From: Caldilineaceae bacterium
Lineage (GTDB): Bacteria; Chloroflexota; Anaerolineae; Caldilineales; Caldilineaceae
Direction of reading: 5' to 3'
NCBI GenBank assembly: GCA_019637695.1
Contig: JAHBVG010000011.1
Coordinates: 43,358 to 107,357, forward strand
DNA length: 64,000 bases
The notes beneath the pieces were generated by a model. It was given only the letters and a program-made list of their open reading frames with translations. It did not search any database and was not told the origin of the DNA. Numbering within the stretch: the first letter of the stretch is position 1; every line of letters starts with the position of its first letter. Position numbers and translations under genes: made by a program. Below are positions 23,506-32,492 of the stretch, one piece after another.

Positions 23506-26364
23506 ATGCCCGACTCACTTGAACTCACTTTATTTGGCAGCCCACAAGTCCGCCGCCACGGACAGGTGGTGACCGGCTTCCGCTCCGGCAAGGCGCAGGC
23601 GTTGCTCTACTACCTCGCGGTCACCGGTCGCCCACATACACGCTCCACGCTGACCGGTCTGCTCTGGGGCGACCAACCGGAGACGTCCGCCCGCGTCAGC
23701 CTGAGCAAATGTCTCTCCAATCTGCACGAACTCCTGGGCGACGCCCTGCTCATCGACCGGCAGAGCGTCAGTTTCAACCGCGGCGTCCCCTATCACCTGG
23801 ACACAGAAGCGTTTGCCGCAGCCGTCAGCGTACCCGTCACAGCCGCAAGCGCCCAGACGCTTCAAGCAGCCCTGACCCTCTACCGGGGCGATTTTCTGGA
23901 AGGCTTCTATGTGCGCGACGCGCCCGATTTTGAGCAATGGCTATTGGGGCAGCGCGCCCAATATCGCGAAAGCGTGCTGCAAGGGCTGCACGCCCTGGCC
24001 GTCTACGCCGAACAAGAGGACCATCTGTCGCAGGCCATCGCCTACACCCGGCGCCTGTTGGCGTTAGAACCCTGGCGCGAGGAAGCGCACCGTCGCTTGA
24101 TGAGGTTGCTGGCAGCCAGCGGCCAACGGGCGGCGGCGCTGGCCCAGTACGAAAGCTGTCGACGCGTACTGGATGAGGAGTTGGCAGTAGAGCCGGATGC
24201 CGAAACAGTGGCGCTGGTCGGAGCGATCCGAGCCGACAAGCTGACACGATGGCCGGATGACAAGATGACGAGGGTATCCTCTCACCCTGACACACCACCC
24301 CTCCCTATCCCGCCTACCCCGCTGATCGGGCGTGAGCGCGAGCTGGCCGAATTAGGCGATTTGATCGACAACCCACAGTGCAAGCTGATCACCATCACCG
24401 GGCCGGGCGGGATAGGGAAGACGCGTTTGGCGCTGGCGGCAGCGGCAGACCAAAGTGGAAAGTTTCAGCATGGCGCAGTCTTTGTTCCGCTGGCTGGCGT
24501 TTCGACGGCGCAGTTTTTGCCGCAAGCGATTCTCGCAGCGCTCAACGTATCCTTGCAAGGTGATCTTTCGCCCCAACAACAGGTGCGCGCTGTTTTGTAC
24601 AACCAGCAACGTTTGCTGGTCTTGGACAACTACGAACACCTTTTGCCGGACATCGATCTGCTGCTCGACATGCTGCACTATGCGCCACAGCTTATGGTGT
24701 TGGTGACATCACGGGAACGGCTGGCCCTGCAAGCTGAACATCTATTTGAGATGAGTGGGCTGGACTATCCGCCTAAGCAATCAATGCAAGGTGGGACAAA
24801 ATCAGCCCTGAATGTGCCGAGTTACGCCGCCGTCCAACTCTTCCTCCAGCGTGTGCGCCAAACCCAGCCGCGCTTTACCCCCAGCGACGAGGAGATGACG
24901 GCGATTGTACATATCTGCCGGATGACGGAAGGAATGCCGCTGGCATTGGAACTGGCCGCCACAGTGGTGCGTGAACAATCCTGTGTTGCCATTGCCGCAG
25001 CGCTGGAGCAAGGTCGAGCCCGCTTAACGGCGCGTCTGCGCGATCTGCCTGCGCGACATCGCAGCATGGAGGCAGTCTTCGATCACTCATGGCATTTGCT
25101 TTCAGAGCGTGAACAGCAGGTATTGGCCGCACTCTCTCTCTTTCAGGGCGGGTTTGAGACCGAAGCTGCCCAGGAAGTCGCAAACGCATCCCCGTCGATC
25201 CTGGCAACGCTGATTGATAAATCATGGCTGCGCCGCAACGGGGCCGGGCGCTATGACATACACGAACTGGTGCGCCAATACGCCCACGAGCAGTTGGTCC
25301 TATCCGGCGCGTTACCGGCCACCCACGCCGGTTATACCCGCTACTTTCTGGACCTGTCCGAAGCGGCGAGTGCTGGTTTGGGAGGATCACAGCCGTCTGC
25401 GTGGATGGCGCGGGTAGAGCAGGAGATCGACAACCTGCGCGCCGTCTTGCAGTGGCTGATCACGCACAGACCCGAAGAAGGGCTGCAGATGATGCTCCAT
25501 CTCTTTTGGCTGTGGCAATCGACGAATCATCTCCAGGAGGGGTGTGATTGGTTTGCCTCTGCCCTGGCGCACGCTGAGTCAGCTTCAGCGCAATTGCGTG
25601 CCGATGCCTATTGCAATGCTGGCCTTCTTGCCATCTGTATGAATCGGATTGGAGAAGCAGAGGAACTTCTCGCCCATAGTTTCGCACTTTATCAGACACT
25701 CGATACGAGCGATGCACAGGTGGCAGAAGGGCTGGCCTCTGTGTTTAATCGTCAAAGCCTGATACCACTGTTTCGGGGAGACTATGCGGCGACACTACGT
25801 TTGACCGATCAAGCATTGGCGTTGGCGCAGCAAAGCGGATCACAGCGACAAACCGGAACTGCCTTGTTTCTCGGCGCTGAGGCTCTCTATCACCAGGGAT
25901 TTTTCGCCCAGGCGCAGTGTCGATACGAAGAAGATCTCCAGGTGAAAATGTCGATGGGCAATCTACGCAGCAGCGGGCGCACATTGATGCGCTTGGGACA
26001 CGTTGCCTGCGCCGTGGGCGCTCTGACCGAGGCAATCGCCTTCTTCCATAGAGCGTTGCAGGCTGCGATTGACTGTCGCGACCAAGCGGGCGTTAGCTTT
26101 GTCCTGATCGGGTTGGCGCGCACAGCCGCCGCTCAGGGCGATTACCCGCGTGCCACTACACTGCTGGCGGCCAAAGAGGAGATTGCGGTGTTCAACCCGA
26201 TTGCGCGTTTCTGGCCGCTGGAGCGCAAGGAAAATGAGAAGGTGCTGGCGACGATCCACGCCCATTTGGACGACGCTACCTTCGCTGCCGCGTGGGCCAA
26301 AGGGATCGCCATGTCCCTTGAGCAAGCCATCGCCTATGCGCTGACCGACCCTACGAGCGCATGA
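23506..26364 (+). CDS. AfsR/SARP-like regulator: BTAD, NB-ARC ATPase and TPR repeats
   Basis: This 952-residue protein has a three-part plan. Residues 1-95 are a winged helix of the OmpR/SARP kind (LELTLFGSPQVRRHGQVVTG, LLWGDQPETSARVSLSKCLS). Residues 100-250 are the BTAD helical bundle (LYRGDFLEGFYVRDAPDFEQ, MRLLAASGQRAAALAQYESC). Then comes an NB-ARC/STAND ATPase with Walker A GPGGIGKTR near 300 and Walker B LLVLDNYEHL near 370, followed by a winged helix and TPR-like repeats from about 620. STAND proteins of this plan are signal-integrating transcription factors. It has a strong promoter, no good Shine-Dalgarno, and a divergent small gene. Targets are unknown; the cupin lipoprotein is one candidate. 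Confidence 0.9.
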   Translation: MPDSLELTLFGSPQVRRHGQVVTGFRSGKAQALLYYLAVTGRPHTRSTLTGLLWGDQPETSARVSLSKCLSNLHELLGDALLIDRQSVSFNRGVPYHLDTEAFAAAVSVPVTAASAQTLQAALTLYRGDFLEGFYVRDAPDFEQWLLGQRAQYRESVLQGLHALAVYAEQEDHLSQAIAYTRRLLALEPWREEAHRRLMRLLAASGQRAAALAQYESCRRVLDEELAVEPDAETVALVGAIRADKLTRWPDDKMTRVSSHPDTPPLPIPPTPLIGRERELAELGDLIDNPQCKLITITGPGGIGKTRLALAAAADQSGKFQHGAVFVPLAGVSTAQFLPQAILAALNVSLQGDLSPQQQVRAVLYNQQRLLVLDNYEHLLPDIDLLLDMLHYAPQLMVLVTSRERLALQAEHLFEMSGLDYPPKQSMQGGTKSALNVPSYAAVQLFLQRVRQTQPRFTPSDEEMTAIVHICRMTEGMPLALELAATVVREQSCVAIAAALEQGRARLTARLRDLPARHRSMEAVFDHSWHLLSEREQQVLAALSLFQGGFETEAAQEVANASPSILATLIDKSWLRRNGAGRYDIHELVRQYAHEQLVLSGALPATHAGYTRYFLDLSEAASAGLGGSQPSAWMARVEQEIDNLRAVLQWLITHRPEEGLQMMLHLFWLWQSTNHLQEGCDWFASALAHAESASAQLRADAYCNAGLLAICMNRIGEAEELLAHSFALYQTLDTSDAQVAEGLASVFNRQSLIPLFRGDYAATLRLTDQALALAQQSGSQRQTGTALFLGAEALYHQGFFAQAQCRYEEDLQVKMSMGNLRSSGRTLMRLGHVACAVGALTEAIAFFHRALQAAIDCRDQAGVSFVLIGLARTAAAQGDYPRATTLLAAKEEIAVFNPIARFWPLERKENEKVLATIHAHLDDATFAAAWAKGIAMSLEQAIAYALTDPTSA

Positions 26365-26427
26365 ACCTCCCCAGCTATCGCAAGCAATTTGCTAATCATA
26401 TCTCTGACGCACTTATGCCCAGAAAGG

Positions 26428-26615
26428 GTAACTACTAAGCCTTGCTCTAGCCAGGTCCGTGACCTGGCGGCGGGTCACGGACCCGCCTGGAGCATGGACT
26501 TAGTAGTTACCAGAAAGGAATCGATTACATAACACAACCAGTTCTTGTTGCGCATGACGTCAATCAAATCTCCTTACGTTCGTTGCCCAAAGGTGCGCTG
26601 GCATCGAACGTAAGG
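26428..26615. repeat. Two inverted repeats between regulator and antisense gene
   Basis: Outer arms gtaactactaag (26428-26439) and its complement (26499-26510) enclose ggtccgtgacc/ggtcacggacc (26454-26464, 26473-26483), giving a nested stem. A second pair, ccttacgttcg (26572-26582) and cgaacgtaagg (26605-26615), follows. The whole 274-base spacer between 26364 and 26639 contains no gene. Confidence 0.85.
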
Positions 26616-26638
26616 CCCCGTCAAATTTGCCCCATTGC

Positions 26639-27034
26639 CTATCTGCCCATGGACTGAAGTTCCAATCCGGTCACAAACCCAGCCATGAAGGCTGAAGGCG
26701 GCCCATTCTGGTTCAGATGCCCAGAAAAATTAATCACGAAAGGCTCCCCTGGCTTGCTCAGTCGATAGCTCTTACCGTTCAGCGTAAACGGCTCGCTGCT
26801 GGTGACGATGCAATCGAAGTGCGCCGTGAACGCATTGGTCAGTGTATTGAGGACAACCTGATGGCGGAGCGTGGCCTTCATCACCGCAACGCCCTGACGG
26901 AAGCTGACGGTATCGCTAAAGTTGCCAGTCGGCGTCATGTTGAGATAGAACGTGACCTCGCCATTGCGGTTGATGGCGCGCATCGGCCCGGTCGTCAGCA
27001 CGCGTTCGGTGACGGTGTCACTGTAGAAAGTCAA
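26639..27034 (-). CDS. Hypothetical protein, 131 aa, possibly truncated at the N-terminus
   Basis: I do not recognise this protein. The sequence has the alternating pattern of a beta-sandwich (GEVTFYLNMTPTGNFSDTVS, ATLRHQVVLNTLTNAFTAHF, KSYRLSKPGEPFVINFSGHL). There is no signal peptide, although such a domain often is secreted. The frame opens abruptly with MTFYSDTVTERVLTTG, which looks like the middle of a domain, and the ATG lies only 24 bases from the equally abrupt start of the oppositely oriented regulator. No ribosome site is evident. Both genes may have been cut by one deletion or rearrangement. Confidence 0.5.
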   Translation of the reverse strand: MTFYSDTVTERVLTTGPMRAINRNGEVTFYLNMTPTGNFSDTVSFRQGVAVMKATLRHQVVLNTLTNAFTAHFDCIVTSSEPFTLNGKSYRLSKPGEPFVINFSGHLNQNGPPSAFMAGFVTGLELQSMGR

Positions 27035-27057
27035 GCGCGCCGATTACCCAGGTAGCA

Positions 27058-29352
27058 TTGGCCCAACAGGTCGGCTGTGCGGCGGTGACCATCAAACAGT
27101 TTGAGTCCGGCCAGCGGCGACCCTCGCGCCAGATCGCCGAACTGCTGGCAACTTGCCTGGCTATCCCTGCCGATGAGCGTGACGCCTTCATCCGCGCCGC
27201 GCGTACAACACCAACCAGCGATCCCTCGGCAACGCTGCCAGCCGAAGCCGTAGGAACGCCCCGCCAACTGCCCATACCACCGACACCCCTGATCGGACGC
27301 GAACAGGTATTGGCGCTCTTACAGACTCGTTTGCTGCACCCCGATCTCCGTCTGTTGACCCTGCTTGGCCCGCCTGGCGTCGGCAAGACCCGGTTGGGCA
27401 TCCAGCTTGCCGCCAACGTAGGCGATTCCTTTACCGATGGCGTGGTCTTTGTCTCGCTCGCCCCCGTGCGCGAAGCGGATCAGGTCATGATCGCGATTGG
27501 GCGCGCCCTGGGCTATCAAGAAGGGGCCGGTCATGAACTGCTCGCCCGCTTGCAACGTTCCCTGCGCAGGCAGAAGTTGCTCCTGGTACTCGACAACTTT
27601 GAGCATGTACCAGAGGCTGCACCGCTGGTGGGTGAACTCCTGAGCGCGGCGCCGCATCTCAAAGTGCTGGCTACCAGCCGCACGCCCTTGCACCTCTATG
27701 GCGAGCAGGAGGTGGTTGTGTCACCCCTGGCCTTACCACCGCTCCATGCGCTGCCAGCCCTGGCAGAACTGGCAGGCTACCCGGCGGTTGCGCTATTTAT
27801 GGCGCGCGCCCAGGCGATCAGCGACAGCGTAAAGCTTGACCAGACGAATCTGCACGCCGTTGCGGAACTCTGTCATCGGCTTGACGGTTTGCCGCTTGCC
27901 ATCGAATTGGCGGCTGGGCGCATACGCTTGCTGACGCCACAGATGCTGCTGGACAGAATCCAGAACCGACGGCATCTGCTCACCAGCGGCGCAAGCGACC
28001 TGCCCGCTCGTCACCAGACGCTCTGGAACGCCATTGATTGGAGCTATACACTCCTCTCAGAAGCCGAGCGGTGGGTGTTGCGCCAGCTTGCGGTCTTTGC
28101 CGGTGGATGGACACTTGAGGCAGCGGAGGCAATCCTTGAACAGGCGACGAGCGCCCCAGACGTTGCGCAATTCAACGCTACGCCTCCGCCGCTCCTCGAT
28201 AGTATGACAACGCTGGTCAGCCAATCGCTGGTAGCGGCCGACACGCATAGGGGTTCGGCACGCTACCACCTGCTAGAGTCGATCCGCGAATATGCCCTGG
28301 ATCGCCTGACCGAGTGCGACGAGGCGAACCAGGCGCGCCGTCATCACGCAGAGTACTATTTTTCGCTCGCTGAAACCTCCGAATTACACAGCATCCAGGA
28401 ATCCGTATGGATGGATCGACTTGAGCAGGAGCATGAGAATTTACAGATTGCCTTGGCCTGGATGGTTGAACATGCGCCCGAACGCCTTGTGCGACTGGCT
28501 GATGACTTGGGCTGGTTCTGGCAGGTACGCGGCTATGTGAGCGAAGGCCGCCGCTGGCTTGAGTCGGCGCTGGCACGCGCGCAAGATATTCCGAAGTTCG
28601 ATCACGCTCGTGTACTATCGATGATTGGCTTTCTGGCTCGCGAGATGGGTGACCTGGCAATCGCACAGACAATGCTTGAGGAGAGCTTGCGGCTCTTTCA
28701 ACAGATCGGTGATATCGGCAAACAGGCTGGTACGCTGAATGCGCTAGCGATGGTCGCCCTATCGCGCGGTGATACTGTGACAACAGATCGGCTGGCCAGC
28801 CAGAGCGCCACCCTCTTCCGTTTGATTGGCTTGGAGCTAGAGGTTACAGGGTCTCTGCTGCTGATCGGCGATGCGGCCTACCTGATGCATGACTACGAAC
28901 GGGCAGAGGCCGCCTACACAGAAGGCTTGCGCCTGGCGCAAGAGGGAGGCAAAACTCGATCAGCAATCTACAGGATCATTCGGCTTGGGCGCATCGCCCT
29001 GGTCAAGGGTGCATCGGATCAAGCGGTCACCCAGGTCGTCAAAGGGCTCAGCCTATCGAGGCAAACCAATAATATATGGGGCGTTATCATGGCACTTGCT
29101 GGGCTGGCGAGTGTTGCAGTTGTGCTGGACAACCCAACGCTCGCAACACGGCTCCTGGCGGCAATCGACGCCCTGCTCACCCGCTTCGGTACACGTTTAT
29201 GGCCGGTGGATCATGCCGAGTACGAACGAACGATGACTGCCGTGCGTGCCCAGATCGATGAGGCTATGTTCAAGTCTGAGTGGACGGCTGGCCACACCCT
29301 TGCGCTGGATCAGATCATCGAGGAGGCGATGGCGTTCTCGGTACGGGCATAA
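27058..29352 (+). CDS. NB-ARC ATPase/TPR regulator with a 5'-truncated XRE helix-turn-helix
   Basis: The 764-residue protein has a partial XRE domain at residues 1-45 (AQQVGCAAVTIKQFESGQRR), which lacks the first two helices normally found. The ATPase has Walker A GPPGVGKTRLG near residue 103 and Walker B LLLVLDNFEHV near 178. A winged helix (ARHQTLWNAIDWSYTLLSEA) and TPR-like repeats from about 500 follow. The upstream codons in frame still read ITQVALAQQVG, the expected helix 2 region, then meet TGA at 27010. The TTG start has no ribosome site. This suggests the first part of the gene was lost, so function is doubtful even though the ATPase looks intact. Confidence 0.8.
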   Translation: MAQQVGCAAVTIKQFESGQRRPSRQIAELLATCLAIPADERDAFIRAARTTPTSDPSATLPAEAVGTPRQLPIPPTPLIGREQVLALLQTRLLHPDLRLLTLLGPPGVGKTRLGIQLAANVGDSFTDGVVFVSLAPVREADQVMIAIGRALGYQEGAGHELLARLQRSLRRQKLLLVLDNFEHVPEAAPLVGELLSAAPHLKVLATSRTPLHLYGEQEVVVSPLALPPLHALPALAELAGYPAVALFMARAQAISDSVKLDQTNLHAVAELCHRLDGLPLAIELAAGRIRLLTPQMLLDRIQNRRHLLTSGASDLPARHQTLWNAIDWSYTLLSEAERWVLRQLAVFAGGWTLEAAEAILEQATSAPDVAQFNATPPPLLDSMTTLVSQSLVAADTHRGSARYHLLESIREYALDRLTECDEANQARRHHAEYYFSLAETSELHSIQESVWMDRLEQEHENLQIALAWMVEHAPERLVRLADDLGWFWQVRGYVSEGRRWLESALARAQDIPKFDHARVLSMIGFLAREMGDLAIAQTMLEESLRLFQQIGDIGKQAGTLNALAMVALSRGDTVTTDRLASQSATLFRLIGLELEVTGSLLLIGDAAYLMHDYERAEAAYTEGLRLAQEGGKTRSAIYRIIRLGRIALVKGASDQAVTQVVKGLSLSRQTNNIWGVIMALAGLASVAVVLDNPTLATRLLAAIDALLTRFGTRLWPVDHAEYERTMTAVRAQIDEAMFKSEWTAGHTLALDQIIEEAMAFSVRA

Positions 29353-29395
29353 CGTCGAGTACAGCAGGATCATCTTGTTTGGCGAACCACCCGGT

Positions 29396-29412
29396 TCCCA
29401 GTCACCAATCCC
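29396..29412. repeat. ccagtcaccaatccccc word
   Basis: A single reverse-complement word of the ggggattggtgactgg family, here overlapping the 3' end of the APH-like gene. Confidence 0.6.
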
Positions 29413-30409
29413 CCATGACCGCCGTCAAAAACTCGTGCAACCAACCCGGCACAGCGTCGGCCTGTTCCGAGCGGTAGGGTTCTTCGAGATGGGAAACGAC
29501 CCGATACCAGGTGAGCGCCCGGTTGACCATCCCCACGCGGCTGGCGAGGACAAAGGCGGATCGCAGATCATCCCAGGAGGCATAGCGCCGCCACGGATCG
29601 AGATAGGCGTCACGCAACTGCGTCAGCGCGGGATCGTCATCCATCAGGTCGAGTGAATAAGCCACGCTGCGCAGCGTTACCACCAGCGTAAAGAAGGGAT
29701 GGGCCACACAGCTTTCTCCCCAATCGGCGAAAGTATAGCGCCCATCGCGCACAAAGATGTTGCCATCGTGGAAGTCGTCGTGGTGGAGCGTTTCGGGGAT
29801 AGGATAGCGGGCGAGTTGCTCGCACATCTGCGCATAGTTGGGGATTAATGCCTTGAGTCGGGTGTACTCGTCAGCGGAAAGTCCGTCCTCGTGGTCGAGG
29901 CAGAGGGCGTCGACGTGGGTGAGCAGCCGCTCAAATTTGCTGGGCAGCACGGAAAGTCGGCGGTCCAGCGCGCCGAGGGCCAGCAGTTCGCCCCGCCGAT
30001 CCGACATTTCGATCTGCATCTCGGCGTAGATCATGAGGATCTCGCGCCAGCGGCGGATCTGTCCTTCCGTCGTCAACAAGCTACGCAGCGAGACGCCGCT
30101 ATCGCGCATCAACAACCAGCCTCGATCCAGATTGGCGGCGAGGATCTCCGGCATACAATCGGGCCGCCAACGCGAAAGCGCCTGGGTCAGCGCCGTCTCA
30201 TGGGCGAGGACCGGCGCCGTCGCCTTCATGTAAAGCAGACCATCATCCGTGGGCGCACGCAACACCGTGGACCAGGGGCGTACATGCGGTTGCTCGATCG
30301 GACCGGTGAGGGTTATCCCCAACCGCGCTGCCTCTCCACGGATCCAGCCCTCAGCCGCCTCGAACCATCCCGGCTGCGACCAGGGCAGGGGCGTATGTGA
30401 ATGAGTCAC
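29402..30409 (-). CDS. Aminoglycoside phosphotransferase family protein
   Basis: This 335-residue kinase-like protein carries the APH signature HHDDFHDGNIFV at residues 209-220, the Brenner motif with catalytic Asp212 or Asp211 and the metal-binding Asn217. It is followed by FADWGESC with the DFG-like Asp229. The N-terminal lobe is divergent. The family also includes choline, homoserine and maltose kinases, so antibiotic resistance should not be assumed. The gene stands alone between repeat-containing spacers. Its C-terminus ends in the repeat word region (AVMGDW). Confidence 0.85.
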   Translation of the reverse strand: MTHSHTPLPWSQPGWFEAAEGWIRGEAARLGITLTGPIEQPHVRPWSTVLRAPTDDGLLYMKATAPVLAHETALTQALSRWRPDCMPEILAANLDRGWLLMRDSGVSLRSLLTTEGQIRRWREILMIYAEMQIEMSDRRGELLALGALDRRLSVLPSKFERLLTHVDALCLDHEDGLSADEYTRLKALIPNYAQMCEQLARYPIPETLHHDDFHDGNIFVRDGRYTFADWGESCVAHPFFTLVVTLRSVAYSLDLMDDDPALTQLRDAYLDPWRRYASWDDLRSAFVLASRVGMVNRALTWYRVVSHLEEPYRSEQADAVPGWLHEFLTAVMGDW

Positions 30410-30460
30410 CCTATCCTCCCAGCAGAAGAGAAATCACGTGGGGACAGTCTACCACAAAAG

Positions 30461-30592
30461 GGACTGGGGATCGGGGCATAATCGCTAAGTGAAGGGCCTG
30501 TGCGAGTGCCGGGGACTTCACAAGTCCCCGGCACTTGCACGTTTACCCCTTAAGTTAGCGCCTATGGGGGATCGGGGACTGGGGATCGGGCG
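30461..30592. repeat. Word block plus hairpin, element copy 2 of 2, with closing word block
   Basis: The sequence runs gggactggggatcggggcat, then a gctaagtgaaggg segment, then a hairpin with arms agtgccggggactt (30505-30518) and complement (30522-30535). It closes with ccccttaagttagcgcctat and another ggggatcggggactgg block. It matches 21202-21285 in order of parts. Confidence 0.9.
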
Positions 30593-30642
30593 ACATCGAT
30601 GCATCATCCCTTCTTCCCTTCCTCTTCCGCATTCCCCATTCC

Positions 30643-31479
30643 TCATTCCACATTCATCGGCGGTCCCTGGCGCAAATGCTCGGACATCTCCTCCGCGCTG
30701 ACGCCGTGGAGGGTTTCGATCCACCAGGTGGCGCCGGCGTCAGCCCAGGGACGGCAAAGATCGGCGGCCTGCGCCCGATCCATGCCCAGGGTTTTGCCTT
30801 CGACGATAATATCGAAGGGCGTGGTGAGTGTACGGTTGGCCTCGACGTAGGCTTTCATCTCGCCGATGTCGGCTGGCTGTAAATCAACAAATTTGCCGTC
30901 GGCGTCCATCTTGGCGGCGATCAGCCCATCGCACTTGAGTACGCGCGCCATGCTCTTCATCCTCGGCCAGACGCCCACCATCCAAAGGGGGATGCGCGGC
31001 TGTTGCAGCGGGCGCGGCGGGTAGTGCATCTTGTCCACCGTCGTCAATTTGAGATGATGGTGCTTGCCATCGTAATCCACCGGCTCACCCTTATAGAGCA
31101 AATTGAGGATATCCAGCGCCTCGTCCATCAGTTCGGCGCGGGTGTGGATGTCGGTGGCTTCGTCGGGGAAGGCGCTGTAGCCCATCCAGGTTGCGCCCAT
31201 ACCCAGCGAAAGGATCACCCGCCCGTTGGAGAGATGATCGAGCGTGGCGGATTGGCTGGCGACTTTGCGCGGCTGTATGGCCGGCAGCGGCGAGATCAAC
31301 GTGCCCAGGCGGATGCGTTCCGTGCGCATGGCTGCTGCTGCCAGCACCACCCAGGCGTCGATCCCCCACAGGGCTTCGCCCACGAAGAAACCATCCCAGC
31401 CGCCTCTCTCCACGGCCTGCGCCAATTCCGCAGCCGCCCGCGGCGAATTCCAAAACGGACCCACAATGCCGAATTTCAT
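30643..31479 (-). CDS. LLM-class flavin-dependent oxidoreductase (luciferase-like)
   Basis: This 278-residue protein shows the luciferase-like monooxygenase pattern: AQAVERGGWDGFFVGEALWG near the N-terminus, TERIRLGTLISPLPAIQPRK, then ATLDHLSNGRVILSLGMGAT. Such enzymes use FMN or coenzyme F420; which one cannot be told here. The usual size is 280-350 residues. ATG 31479 is preceded by AAAGGG. It follows the GNAT gene on the same strand with a 88-base repeat-word spacer, so co-transcription is possible. The substrate is unknown. Confidence 0.85.
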   Translation of the reverse strand: MKFGIVGPFWNSPRAAAELAQAVERGGWDGFFVGEALWGIDAWVVLAAAAMRTERIRLGTLISPLPAIQPRKVASQSATLDHLSNGRVILSLGMGATWMGYSAFPDEATDIHTRAELMDEALDILNLLYKGEPVDYDGKHHHLKLTTVDKMHYPPRPLQQPRIPLWMVGVWPRMKSMARVLKCDGLIAAKMDADGKFVDLQPADIGEMKAYVEANRTLTTPFDIIVEGKTLGMDRAQAADLCRPWADAGATWWIETLHGVSAEEMSEHLRQGPPMNVE

Positions 31480-31494
31480 AGGCTGCCCTTTGGG

Positions 31495-31560
31495 GTATTG
31501 GGTATTGGGGTACACCTGTCCGTTGCAACCTGCAAACCTGCAACTTGCAAACCTGCCACT
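31495..31560. repeat. Composite word spacer between GNAT and luciferase-like genes
   Basis: On the minus strand, gtggcaggtttgcaagttgc words follow the GNAT stop and ccaatacccaatacccc words precede the AAAGGG of the next gene. Two families meet in one spacer, and neither has a complementary arm here. Confidence 0.8.
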
Positions 31561-31567
31561 CGTTTCC

Positions 31568-32395
31568 TCACTGCGCAAAGCTCCCCGCCCAGAAGTCATT
31601 CGCTTCGAGGAAGGTGAAACCGGCTTTTTCGGCCACACGCACCGAGGGGAGATTTTGGTCGTAGCACTCCCAATGGGGGATCAGGCCGCGGCGCAGGGAT
31701 TCTTCGACAAAGCGGACGGCGACGGCGGTGGCAATGCCGCGCCGTTGAAAATCGGGGACGGTGGCGATACCGATCCCACACGTGGATCGGCTGACATACT
31801 CGGCGGTACACCAACAGACCGCACTGTCTGCGATCACGGCGGCGATGCCAAAGCCCTGTGCATAGAAGCGGTCGAGCGAAGACCACATCCACGCCACCTC
31901 GCCGCGGATCTCGTCAAGATTGTCGAGATCGTCACGTTCGAGGAAGGCGCGGTCGATGGAACAGAAGTCAAGATCCTCAACCGTGGGTTGTGGATGCGCA
32001 TTCACGCTTGGTTGATCAAAACGGTAGAAACGGGTGCGCAGCGCGTGGAGCGTCACCCCCTCAAAGAGTTGGGGCAGCGCCGCTGCGGACGTCGCCGAAA
32101 ATGGACGCACTTTGAAGAAAGGAGACTCTTCGCGCAGCGAGCGTGGGCGGATCTCGTTTTGGATCAGATCCTTCAACAGCGGTTCGGTTTCCGCAGTTGG
32201 CGCGCCGCTCAGATAAAAGACGTTGTTGCCTTTATCCCACAAGAAAACGATCTCGTCGGCGTCGGCCACAGAGATCGTCCATAATTGGCCGGCGGTATTG
32301 CCGTCGAGGATCGAGGCAATCGCCAGCGCTGGCTGCGCGCCGGGGAATTGATCGCGGTATTGGTTCAGCGACTGAATAGGCTGTTCTGTGATCAA
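31568..32395 (-). CDS. GNAT family N-acetyltransferase
   Basis: This 275-residue protein has a variable N-terminal half (1-140) and a C-terminal GNAT fold. It carries the acetyl-CoA loop IGIATVPDFQRRGIATAVAV and the terminal motif HWECYDQNLPSVRVAEKAGF. The layout fits the GNAT_acetyltr_2 (FR47-like) group. Acceptor unknown. ATG 32395 is preceded by AGGATAT on the minus strand, a weak ribosome site. It is probably the first gene of a pair with the luciferase-like gene. Confidence 0.85.
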   Translation of the reverse strand: MITEQPIQSLNQYRDQFPGAQPALAIASILDGNTAGQLWTISVADADEIVFLWDKGNNVFYLSGAPTAETEPLLKDLIQNEIRPRSLREESPFFKVRPFSATSAAALPQLFEGVTLHALRTRFYRFDQPSVNAHPQPTVEDLDFCSIDRAFLERDDLDNLDEIRGEVAWMWSSLDRFYAQGFGIAAVIADSAVCWCTAEYVSRSTCGIGIATVPDFQRRGIATAVAVRFVEESLRRGLIPHWECYDQNLPSVRVAEKAGFTFLEANDFWAGSFAQ

Positions 32396-32410
32396 AGAGG
32401 ATATCCTTGG

Positions 32411-32444
32411 AGACCCGCCAGGTTGCAGAAAACCTGGCGGGTCT
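32411..32444. repeat. agacccgccaggtt hairpin, copy 2 of 4
   Basis: Arms 32411-32424 and 32431-32444 are perfect 14-bp complements around a gcagaa loop. It lies just upstream of the GNAT gene start and could affect the leader of that transcript. Confidence 0.9.
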
Positions 32445-32492
32445 TATTGTCGACCATTTCCATTCTGTCGGATCTGCGCCATCCACGTTCGA

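Noticed and set aside
29402..30409. Aminoglycoside resistance gene
   Set aside because: Only the general APH kinase motifs are visible; the family has many other substrates.
31244..32284. A 346-residue open frame on the + strand spanning two minus-strand genes and their spacer
   Set aside because: Its middle translates repeat words, and both flanking minus-strand genes have family motifs.
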